Assembly: GCA_039029935.1 (NCBI GenBank) | Contig: JBCCFC010000428.1 | Coordinates: 1-9,849, forward strand | DNA length: 9,849 nt | Direction of reading: 5' to 3' | Source: G039029935 sp039029935 | Lineage (GTDB): Bacteria; Chloroflexota; Anaerolineae; Caldilineales; Caldilineaceae | Shown: piece after piece, positions 1 to 6,082 of the stretch | Layout: each line of letters opens with the position of its first letter | Numbering within the stretch: the stretch's first letter is position 1 | Program-made: the position numbers and the translations under genes | The notes under the pieces: generated by a model | Told to the model about the DNA's origin: nothing | The model's input: only the letters and a program-made list of their open reading frames with translations | Database searches by the model: none

Positions 1-10
1 AATGGGTTTT

Positions 11-26
11 CAATGGTTTTCTCCTT
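11..26 (-). other. Possible 5' end of a divergent gene (TTG start plus ribosome binding site)
   Basis: Read on the minus strand, an AAGGAG at 26-21 is followed after 7 nt by TTG (13-11) and then AAA ACC CAT before the window ends, giving M-K-T-H. The spacing is ideal for a Shine-Dalgarno and TTG start, and another TTG start occurs in this window (the antitoxin gene). Only four codons are visible, so no product can be named. If real, the gene is transcribed away from the importer operon and shares its upstream region. It could be a chance match. Confidence 0.35.
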
Positions 27-112
27 GTATGGTCACGCTATATTTCCAAGGTCAAGCCCGGTCGATGTCGCTATGTCATGCTAACCAATGCCGTTCGTCA
101 TTTTAAACCCAT

Positions 113-141
113 TTGACCGTCTCAAAATTATTCAGTATAAT
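113..141 (+). promoter_or_regulatory. Sigma70-type promoter of the importer operon
   Basis: A TTGACC -35 box (113-118) and a perfect TATAAT -10 box (136-141) are separated by exactly 17 bp. Transcription would start near A148, leaving a leader of roughly 95 nt before the ATG at 244. This is the clearest promoter in the window and it rules out an upstream ATG at 88 as translation start, since that codon lies before the -35 box. No operator-like dyad is obvious next to it. Confidence 0.8.
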
Positions 142-230
142 ACCATCATCCAGTATCTCAATTTTCTCAACCATAAATTAAAAGCAATATTCTATTCATT
201 AGTTTGTCATACATATCAACAACTGAAACA

Positions 231-235
231 AGGAG
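231..235 (+). promoter_or_regulatory. Ribosome binding site fixing the start of the binding protein
   Basis: AGGAG lies 8 nt before ATG 244. The resulting protein begins with a canonical lipoprotein signal peptide, whereas the longer reading frame from 88 would bury that peptide about 50 residues inside the chain. Confidence 0.85.
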
Positions 236-243
236 AAACGTCT

Positions 244-2328
244 ATGTTTCGCAAATCTAGTGTGATTTTTGCAAGTCTAGCGATTCTTGTGTTGTTGCTT
301 GCAGCCTGTGGCGGGGCACCAGCACCTGCCGAGGAAGCCGCACCAGCGGAAGAAGCGAGTGCAGAGGAATCCAGTGCAGAAGAGTCCAGTACGGATGACG
401 CTGCTGCGGATAGTGAAGCGGTGAACGAAGCACCCATGCTGCACGAAATGGTGTTGGCGGGTGAGTTGCCACCGTTAGATGAGCGGATTCCTGTCAATCC
501 ATTGATCATTGAGCCATATGGCGAGATTGGTCAATATGGCGGTACGATGACGCGCTTTGACACCAGCACCAACGGCAACCACTTGACCATGTTCCAATAT
601 GGATACTCACCTGTGCATTGGGTACTGGACGGTCTCGACAAGCGACCGGGTTTGGCCGAAGGATGGGACTTCAACGATGACAAGACAGAGTACAATCTCT
701 ACTTCCGCGAAGGCACCAGATGGTCAGATGGCGATGACTTCACCACGGCCGATTTCATGTATTGGTGGGAAGAGATGGTGCTGAATCCAGACCATACCGA
801 TGTCCCGCCTGACTACCTGATTTCTGGTGGTGAGTTGGCCGAGGTCACGGCAGTGGATGATTACACGCTCAACATTAAGTTTGCGGCGTCATCACCACTC
901 TTCTTGGATCGTCTGGCGATGTGGCCCAATGGCATGTTGCCGGGCAGTGAACGCCTCTTTGTGCCAAGCCACTACCTTCAACAGTTCAATCCAAACTATA
1001 GCGATGACTACGAGACCTTTGAGGATCACTATGAGATGATGGACTGGCGCGCCAATCCAGACGCACCTGTCCTCAATCCTTGGATGCCTGTCGAGTACGA
1101 ACCAGGCACACGTATGCGTCTCGAACGCAATCCATACTACTATGCGGTTGACACGGCTGGCAACCAGTTGCCATACATTGATGCATTGGATGTCACCTTT
1201 GTGGAGGATTCCGAAGTTGCACGTTTGCGTGTACTGGCTGGTGAGCAAGAGTTCTGTGGTCGCATGTGTCAGAGTACACCATTGAGCGATCTCTCACTCT
1301 TCCGTGATGCCGAAACAGAAGTTGGCTTGGTCAACGGCCTGTGGGACAGTGGTGGTGGTAGTGGTCCAGCAATCTTTGTTAACTGGACACACCAAGACCC
1401 AGACAAACGTGCGCTCTATCAGGACAAGAACTTCCGGCGCGCACTCTCGCATTCCATTGATCGTGAAAAAATCCAGAAGATCATCTACTTTGGTACAGGT
1501 GAACTGACCACAGGAACCATGAGTCCCAAGGGCATCGAGTTCCAAGATGCGGCTGGTCAAGAACTCTATCAACAATGGCGTGACATGGCGATTGAGTTTG
1601 ACTTGGATATGGCTGGGAGCATGTTAGACGAGGCTGGTGCGGTTGATGCCGACGGTGATGGCGTCCGTGACATGCCCAATGGTGACGAATTGACCTTGCG
1701 CATTGATTGTAGTGCTGGCGGTATTGCCAATACACAAAATGAGCAGGCCATGGAAATCATCAAAGAAGGCTGGGAAGCGTTGGGCTTGCAGGTGCAGATC
1801 AACGTCACACCAAACGAGGCGTTCCAGGTGATGAAGGACAACTCGGAGTGGGACATTCACGGCTGTTGGGGTATTGGTGATGGACCGAACTTCTTGGTCT
1901 TCCCCAACTGGGTTATCCCTGTGGACAACAACCGCTGGGCGCCACTTTATGGTGCGTGGTACAAGGTTATCGGTACAGACAAAGAGGGTACAGAGTTGGA
2001 CATGGACCCACTGGACCGCACACCACCACGTGAAGAGCCAGCAGAAGGCGACCCAACGTGGCAGTTGTGGGAACTCTACAACGCTGCTCGTGTCGAGTCT
2101 GATGATGCCGAGCGTCTACGCTTGAGCCAAGAGATTGCACGCATTCATATCGAAGAAGGACCATTCTTCATCGGTACAGTCGCCAATACACCGTACATCA
2201 TTTCTTGGTTGGATAAGGTGGGCAACGTCCCCACCAAAGATCAACTTGGACAGGGTGGGTTCATCGGTCCTTGGATCATGTCTTACTTTGGTGCGCTCTA
2301 TCCAGAACAGTTCTACTACAAAGAGTAA
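244..2328 (+). CDS. Family-5 extracellular solute-binding lipoprotein of an Opp/Dpp-type ABC importer
   Basis: This 694-residue lipoprotein is the substrate-capturing subunit of the importer encoded downstream. Residues 1-22 form a type II signal peptide (MFRK, hydrophobic core, lipobox L19-A-A-C22), so Cys22 should be lipid-anchored on the outer face of the membrane. Residues 23 to about 64 are a low-complexity Ala/Pro/Glu/Ser/Asp tether. The SBP_bac_5 fold follows: the family motif around residues 152-175 (LYFREGTRWSDG...ADFMYWWEEM) and the second motif near 397-409 (FRRALSHSIDREKI) are clear. A DxDxDG segment at about 468-473 resembles a calcium-binding loop, a feature common in this family. 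It is longer than classical OppA/DppA (about 540 residues), placing it in the large-binding-protein subgroup. Oligopeptide is the default substrate guess, but family-5 proteins also bind oligosaccharides, nickel and opines. The start was chosen by RBS, promoter and signal peptide. Confidence 0.93.
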   Translation: MFRKSSVIFASLAILVLLLAACGGAPAPAEEAAPAEEASAEESSAEESSTDDAAADSEAVNEAPMLHEMVLAGELPPLDERIPVNPLIIEPYGEIGQYGGTMTRFDTSTNGNHLTMFQYGYSPVHWVLDGLDKRPGLAEGWDFNDDKTEYNLYFREGTRWSDGDDFTTADFMYWWEEMVLNPDHTDVPPDYLISGGELAEVTAVDDYTLNIKFAASSPLFLDRLAMWPNGMLPGSERLFVPSHYLQQFNPNYSDDYETFEDHYEMMDWRANPDAPVLNPWMPVEYEPGTRMRLERNPYYYAVDTAGNQLPYIDALDVTFVEDSEVARLRVLAGEQEFCGRMCQSTPLSDLSLFRDAETEVGLVNGLWDSGGGSGPAIFVNWTHQDPDKRALYQDKNFRRALSHSIDREKIQKIIYFGTGELTTGTMSPKGIEFQDAAGQELYQQWRDMAIEFDLDMAGSMLDEAGAVDADGDGVRDMPNGDELTLRIDCSAGGIANTQNEQAMEIIKEGWEALGLQVQINVTPNEAFQVMKDNSEWDIHGCWGIGDGPNFLVFPNWVIPVDNNRWAPLYGAWYKVIGTDKEGTELDMDPLDRTPPREEPAEGDPTWQLWELYNAARVESDDAERLRLSQEIARIHIEEGPFFIGTVANTPYIISWLDKVGNVPTKDQLGQGGFIGPWIMSYFGALYPEQFYYKE

Positions 2329-2363
2329 GGGCTAGAATAGGATCATTCCACAGTAATTAACGG

Positions 2364-2416
2364 GTAGGGGCATAAGGTGATGTGGTCATTTGCACCGCAT
2401 CACCTTATGCCCCTAC
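2364..2416. repeat. GTAGGGGC palindromic hairpin element A between binding protein and oppB
   Basis: Arms 2364-2382 and 2398-2416 are perfect 19-nt inverted copies beginning GTAGGGGCATAAGG. A G-T wobble and three further pairs (2384-2386 with 2394-2396) extend the stem to about 23 bp around a 7-nt loop. No U-run follows, so it does not look like an intrinsic terminator. It lies 35 nt after the binding-protein stop and 30 nt before oppB. Its ends (GTAGGGGC/GCCCCTAC) match element B at 4759-4834, suggesting a dispersed palindromic (REP or MITE-like) family. In RNA such a stem could protect the upstream mRNA, as intergenic REP sequences do for malE in E. coli; this role is inferred. Confidence 0.85.
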
Positions 2417-2446
2417 GATATGTAACGGACAGCCAAGAGCAAGCGT

Positions 2447-3430
2447 ATGTTATCATATTTTGTCAAACGGTTTATCTATATGATCACAACCCTGATTCTG
2501 ATCTCGGGTGTAGGATTTTTTATTATCAATCTACCCCCCGGAAGTTTTATTGATGTCTATGTGGCGCAACGTGAAGCCCAGGGGACAAGTACTGCCGAAG
2601 CCGAGTTGGAGGCATTGAAGCGGCGTTATGGGCTGGATCAACCTGTCTATGTCCAATATTGGAAATGGGTCAGTGGATTTGTCACAGGGGACTTTGGTCG
2701 TTCGTTCCAATATAACCGCGAGGTCAAGGATTTGATTTGGGTGCGACTGGGATACACCGCAGTCATTGCCACCTCAACACTGATCTTTATCTGGATTGTC
2801 GCCATCCCCATCGGTATCTATTCCGCAACCCATCAATATAAATTAGGCGACAACGTGGCGACGACAATGGGCATGGCGGGGCTGTCCATCCCAGACTTTA
2901 TGCTGGCATTGATCCTCATGGTGATTGCGCAGCGGGTCTTTGGATTCTCGGTGGGGGGGCTTTTTTCTAAAGAATTTGTCGATGCCCCTTGGAGCTTTGC
3001 CAGGTTTGTAGATTTTCTTCAACACATTTGGGTGCCTGTCTTAGTCGTAGGGACATCCGGTACAGCGGGACTCATGCGCATTATGCGTGGCAACTTATTG
3101 GACATTCTCAACATGCAGTACGTGCAAGCAGCACGGGCGCGGGGGTTGCGTGAATCGACGGTAGTGATTAAACATGCGGTGCGCAATGCCTTACATCCAT
3201 TGATTATGCTGTTGGGCATGAGCCTGCCGACGATTATTTCTGGTTCACTGGTCGTTTCGATTGTACTCGGTCTGCCCACAACGGGACCACTCTACTTTAG
3301 TGCCTTACGCCAACAAGATATGTTTTTAGCGGGCACATTTTTGATGTTTTTGGCGGGCATGTTGGTCTTGGGCAATTTCCTAGCCGACATTCTCTTGGCA
3401 ATTGTGGATCCACGCATCCGCTATGAGTAG
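2447..3430 (+). CDS. oppB: ABC importer permease, OppB/DppB type
   Basis: This 327-residue integral membrane subunit forms half of the translocation pore. The N-terminus has the usual OppB pattern: a first membrane helix at about 8-29, then an outside segment with a YGLDQPVYVQYWKW motif (61-74) and GDFGRSF (81-87). Five more hydrophobic helices lie near 104-126, 140-163, 196-210, 255-276 and 296-318. The cytoplasmic EAA loop that docks on the ATPase is at about 225-250 (QYVQAARARGL...KHAVRNALHP). The C-terminus LAIVDPRIRYE is standard for the family. Length is close to E. coli OppB (306) and DppB (339). The ribosome binding site is weak (AAGAG at 2435-2439, 7 nt before ATG). Spacing from the binding protein is 118 nt and holds hairpin A. 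The symbol follows family convention; dppB would be equally defensible. Confidence 0.93.
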   Translation: MLSYFVKRFIYMITTLILISGVGFFIINLPPGSFIDVYVAQREAQGTSTAEAELEALKRRYGLDQPVYVQYWKWVSGFVTGDFGRSFQYNREVKDLIWVRLGYTAVIATSTLIFIWIVAIPIGIYSATHQYKLGDNVATTMGMAGLSIPDFMLALILMVIAQRVFGFSVGGLFSKEFVDAPWSFARFVDFLQHIWVPVLVVGTSGTAGLMRIMRGNLLDILNMQYVQAARARGLRESTVVIKHAVRNALHPLIMLLGMSLPTIISGSLVVSIVLGLPTTGPLYFSALRQQDMFLAGTFLMFLAGMLVLGNFLADILLAIVDPRIRYE

Positions 3431-3485
3431 ATTTTTATAGTATTAGGAACGTATAAAATCAGCCAAAAGGCTCGGTCAGATTCTG

Positions 3486-3536
3486 GCTGAACGTTGACAG
3501 GCTGATTAGCTGACAGGCTGACGGCTGACTAGCTGA
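3486..3536. repeat. Degenerate 8-bp GCTGA repeat array between oppB and oppC
   Basis: The pentamer GCTGA starts at 3486, 3501, 3509, 3517, 3524 and 3532, giving a 7-8 bp period with units such as GCTGACAG, GCTGACGG and GCTGACTA. A TCAGCCA/TGGCTGA inverted pair (3459-3465 and 3484-3490) lies at its left edge. The gap 3431-3567 has no gene, and the array fills its right half up to the ribosome binding site (GAGG 3555-3558, 9 nt before the oppC ATG). The same motif on the opposite strand makes up most of the array at 5919-5994, so the two arrays are related. Function unknown. Confidence 0.75.
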
Positions 3537-3567
3537 AAGCTTTTTCAACCTGCTGAGGTTTGACTCA

Positions 3568-4740
3568 ATGGCACAACAAGCAATTCGAGCCACTGGCTTA
3601 TTAGAAGAAGATTCACCCGAAGCTGCTGAGTATGCAGAAGCAGCCCATGTATCGGGTGATATTGGTCAGCTTTCGATTGGACGGTTGATGTGGCGGCGGT
3701 TTCTGCGCAATCGTCTGGCGGTCGGTGGCGCCATTGTCCTGATTTTCATCTATACACTTGTTCTTTTTGCCGACTTTTTTGCGCCCTATGAGCATGTCAT
3801 CTCCAACGAGGACTTTGTCACCCGCCCACCCCAACTGCTGCGCTTTGTCGATTCCGAGGGCAACTTTAGCCTGCGTCCATTTGTCTATGGCACGACAACA
3901 GTTTTGGACACCGAGAATTTTATCTATGTCCACGAAGATAACCTCGAAGAAAAGTATCCCATCCAATTTTTTGTCGAAGGGCGTGAATATGAATTCTTTG
4001 GCCTCTTCACCACAAACCGCCACTTTATCGGGGTCGATGAGCCAGGCACGCTCTATCTGCTTGGGACAGACCGCAGTGGGCGCGACATGGTGTCTCGTAT
4101 CATCTATGGCGGTCGCATTTCCATGACCATTGGTCTTGTCGGTGTCGCCTTGACCATCATTTTCGGCTCGGTTTTGGGGACAGTATCAGGCTATTTTGGC
4201 GGCGTGGTCGATATGGTGATGCAGCGCGTAATTGAAGTGCTGATGTCCTTTCCCAGCATTGCACTGTGGGCCGCATTTTCGGCAGCACTGCCCCCGGAGA
4301 TGCCAATGACGACGCGCTTCTTCTTTATTTCGATCATCCTGTCGCTCATTGGCTGGACCGGATTGGCACGACAGGTGCGCGCCAAAGTGTTGGCGTACCG
4401 TGAGATGGATTTTGCATCGGCAGCCAAAGCCGCAGGTGCATCGCACACACGCATCATTCTGCTCCATATGTTGCCCAATGCCTTTAGCCATATCATCGTG
4501 ATTGCAACGTTGGCGATTCCAGGGATGATTTTGGCGGAGACCGCACTCAGTTTTCTGGGGTTGGGCATCCTGCCACCAGCGGTCAGTTGGGGCACATTGT
4601 TGCAAGATGCGCAGACGGTTGCCACGATTGTCAAATTCCCTTGGCTAATGTTGCCAGGTGTCTTTGTCATCTTGGCGGTCCTCAGCTTTAACTTTGTGGG
4701 CGATGGCATTCGTGATGCCGCTGACCCATTTGCAATTTAA
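3568..4740 (+). CDS. oppC: ABC importer permease, OppC/DppC type, with enlarged outer loop
   Basis: This 390-residue subunit is the second half of the pore and pairs with OppB. An N-terminal cytoplasmic tail (1-50) carries the LMWRRFLRNRLAVGG motif (40-54) of the OppC_N domain, followed by helix 1 (about 51-72). An unusually long outside segment (about 73-163), rich in aromatic and acidic residues, precedes the conserved LLGTDRSGRDMVSRIIYGGR signature (164-183). Further helices lie near 185-206, 222-240, 251-266, 308-329 and 359-380. The EAA loop is at about 281-306 (DFASAAKAAGAS...LLHMLPNA). The end, FNFVGDGIRDAADP, is typical. The chain is about 90 residues longer than E. coli OppC/DppC (about 300), and the outer insert accounts for most of that. 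ATG 3568 has a modest GAGG site 9 nt upstream. Confidence 0.93.
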   Translation: MAQQAIRATGLLEEDSPEAAEYAEAAHVSGDIGQLSIGRLMWRRFLRNRLAVGGAIVLIFIYTLVLFADFFAPYEHVISNEDFVTRPPQLLRFVDSEGNFSLRPFVYGTTTVLDTENFIYVHEDNLEEKYPIQFFVEGREYEFFGLFTTNRHFIGVDEPGTLYLLGTDRSGRDMVSRIIYGGRISMTIGLVGVALTIIFGSVLGTVSGYFGGVVDMVMQRVIEVLMSFPSIALWAAFSAALPPEMPMTTRFFFISIILSLIGWTGLARQVRAKVLAYREMDFASAAKAAGASHTRIILLHMLPNAFSHIIVIATLAIPGMILAETALSFLGLGILPPAVSWGTLLQDAQTVATIVKFPWLMLPGVFVILAVLSFNFVGDGIRDAADPFAI

Positions 4741-4758
4741 CTTTCTGTAGTGGTCAAG

Positions 4759-4834
4759 GTCATGTAGGGGCGTACCCTTGCGGTCGCCCTTTTTCGTACG
4801 CACGGGCGAATGCAAGGGTACGCCCCTACATGAC
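4759..4834. repeat. GTAGGGGC palindromic hairpin element B between oppC and oppD
   Basis: Arms 4759-4781 and 4812-4834 are perfect 23-nt inverted copies containing GTAGGGGCGTACCCTTGC. A second stem (TCGCCC 4784-4789 with GGGCGA 4804-4809) stacks inside around a T-rich 14-nt loop that itself contains CGTACG. No U-run follows on the + strand. The ends match element A, while the interior differs, as expected for diverged members of one palindromic repeat family. The element starts only 18 nt after the oppC stop and occupies more than half of the 135-nt gap. Confidence 0.85.
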
Positions 4835-4858
4835 AATTACAATTTAATTTCCAATAAT
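4830..4858 (+). promoter_or_regulatory. Possible internal promoter at the right edge of hairpin B
   Basis: ATGACA (4830-4835) and AATAAT (4853-4858) each match sigma70 consensus in five of six positions and are separated by 17 bp. The -35-like hexamer lies mostly inside the right arm of hairpin B, so the repeat may have brought it. Predicted transcription would begin near 4865, only about 10 nt before the oppD ATG, giving a near-leaderless message. This fits the absence of a good ribosome binding site there. It is a sequence match only. Confidence 0.4.
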
Positions 4859-4875
4859 TGGACATATGAAAACCT

Positions 4876-5904
4876 ATGGCTGTAGATAACGACATTATTT
4901 TGCGGGTGGAAGACCTGCACACGTCTTTCTTTACCGAGAGTGGCGAAATCCGCGCCCTCGCTGGTGTTGATTTCACCGTCAAGCGCGGCCAGACCTTGGG
5001 CATTGTGGGTGAGAGCGGTTGTGGCAAAAGCGTCACGGCTCAGTGCATCATGAATATGGTCCCAAACCCTGGCCGTATCATGCGTGGCAAAGTGACCTAT
5101 TACCAGCGCACCAACACCCAGATCAACGAGATTGATATTGCCAGTCAACATCCACGTGGACGTGCCATGCGCTCGATTCGCGGCAATGAAATCGCCATGA
5201 TCTTTCAGGAACCGATGACCTCGCTTGATCCCGTCTACACCATTGGCAGTCACCTACTTGAAGCCATCACCTTGCATCAGAATGTAACCAAGCAGGAAGC
5301 GCGCGAACATGCCATCATTGCCCTAGAGAAAGTTCGTCTGCCAGAGCCAGAGCGTATGTTTAACGCCTATCCGCATCAACTCAGTGGAGGGCAACGACAG
5401 CGCGTGATGATTGCGATTGGGCTGAGTTGTAACCCTGCACTGCTGATTGCGGATGAACCGACGACGGCGCTGGATGTGACCACACAAGCACAGATTCTTG
5501 ATTTGATGCAGGAGTTACAGGCCGAGACGGGCATGAGCATCATCTTTATTACCCATGATTTGGGCGTTGTGGCCGAGACATGCGATGAGGTTGCGGTCAT
5601 GTATCTGGGCAAAGTGGTGGAGCGCACGGATGTTGACACGACGTTTTATGACCCCAAACATCCCTACACACGAGCCTTGTTGCAATCTATTCCCCGTTTG
5701 GATGACAAGACGGACCAGCGACTCGCCGTCATCCAAGGACGTGTCCCCGATCCATCGGTTGTGCCCACTGGCTGCGCATTTCACCCCCGTTGCCCAGAGT
5801 TTATGCCCAGTGTCTGTAACAAAGTTGTCCCGTCGATGATGGCACTCTCTGATAAACAGGATGTGCGCTGCCTCTTGTATGATAAAGCCGCAAAAGCTGC
5901 ATAA
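4876..5904 (+). CDS. oppD: ABC importer ATPase, OppD/DppD type
   Basis: This 342-residue cytoplasmic ATPase powers uptake together with OppF. All nucleotide-binding motifs are intact: Walker A GESGCGKS (45-52), Q-loop Gln111 in FQEPMTSLDP, signature LSGGQ (169-173), Walker B LLIADEP (189-195), D-loop ALD (198-200) and switch His227. The C-terminal oligo_HPY extension (about 245-342) contains HPYTRALLQSIP and four cysteines, C300-x5-C306-x7-C314-x17-C332, the pattern that ligates a 4Fe-4S cluster in mycobacterial Opp-type ATPases as I recall it. No strong Shine-Dalgarno precedes ATG 4876: the nearest candidate is GGA at 4860-4862, 13 nt away. Hence translation may depend on the near-leaderless promoter proposed at 4830-4858 or on coupling. 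It follows oppC by 135 nt occupied largely by hairpin B. Confidence 0.94.
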   Translation: MAVDNDIILRVEDLHTSFFTESGEIRALAGVDFTVKRGQTLGIVGESGCGKSVTAQCIMNMVPNPGRIMRGKVTYYQRTNTQINEIDIASQHPRGRAMRSIRGNEIAMIFQEPMTSLDPVYTIGSHLLEAITLHQNVTKQEAREHAIIALEKVRLPEPERMFNAYPHQLSGGQRQRVMIAIGLSCNPALLIADEPTTALDVTTQAQILDLMQELQAETGMSIIFITHDLGVVAETCDEVAVMYLGKVVERTDVDTTFYDPKHPYTRALLQSIPRLDDKTDQRLAVIQGRVPDPSVVPTGCAFHPRCPEFMPSVCNKVVPSMMALSDKQDVRCLLYDKAAKAA

Positions 5905-5918
5905 TTTAAAAAAGCGAG

Positions 5919-5994
5919 TCAGCTTGTCAGCTTGCCAGCGAGTCAGCTTGTCAGCCAGTTAGCTTGTCAGTGCGCTGAAGTGCTGAAGTGCTGA
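5919..5994. repeat. Strand-switching 8-bp repeat array between oppD and oppF
   Basis: Units built on TCAGC begin at 5919, 5927, 5935, 5943, 5951, 5959 and 5967, exactly 8 bp apart (consensus TCAGCTTG, with ccagc, ttagc and tcagt variants). Immediately after, the reverse-complement core GCTGA begins at 5974, 5982 and 5990, again exactly 8 bp apart (GCTGAAGT). The transcript could fold into an imperfect hairpin centred near 5971-5974. The 178-nt gap contains no gene. The array ends in GCTGACTAGCT, a string also present at the right end of the array at 3486-3536. Function unknown. Confidence 0.8.
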
Positions 5995-6063
5995 CTAGCT
6001 TTTCCTATACTATTGAAAAAACTCAGTTTCTGGGCGAAGTGATGACCAATGCCAAAACCACTA

Positions 6064-6069
6064 AAGGAG
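6064..6069 (+). promoter_or_regulatory. Ribosome binding site of oppF
   Basis: AAGGAG is a strong Shine-Dalgarno but lies 13 nt before ATG 6083, longer than ideal. The second in-frame ATG (6092) is even further away, and no alternative start codon lies closer in frame, so 6083 is retained. Confidence 0.6.
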
Positions 6070-6082
6070 ATCAACAAGCGAA

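Noticed and set aside
88..243. N-terminal extension of the binding protein from ATG 88
   Set aside because: The promoter lies inside this stretch and there is no ribosome binding site at 88. The lipoprotein signal peptide with AGGAG starts at 244.
2364..2416. Intrinsic terminator after the binding protein
   Set aside because: The stem is strong, but no T-run follows and four more operon genes come directly after it.
3494..3499. TTGACA as a -35 box upstream of oppC
   Set aside because: No -10-like hexamer occurs 15-19 bp downstream; the match falls inside the GCTGA array.
4191..4709. 172-codon open frame on the minus strand inside oppC
   Set aside because: Antisense shadow of a well-conserved permease; no ribosome binding site or family motifs.
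4866..4889. Seven-codon leader peptide (MKTYGCR) overlapping the oppD start
   Set aside because: No ribosome binding site, and nothing about the peptide suggests attenuation; likely chance.
5919..5994. CRISPR-like array
   Set aside because: The repeats are 8 bp without unique 30-40 bp spacers, and no cas genes are present.
6006..6011. TATACT as a -10 box for oppF
   Set aside because: No acceptable -35 at 15-19 bp upstream; the candidate region is the 8-bp repeat array.
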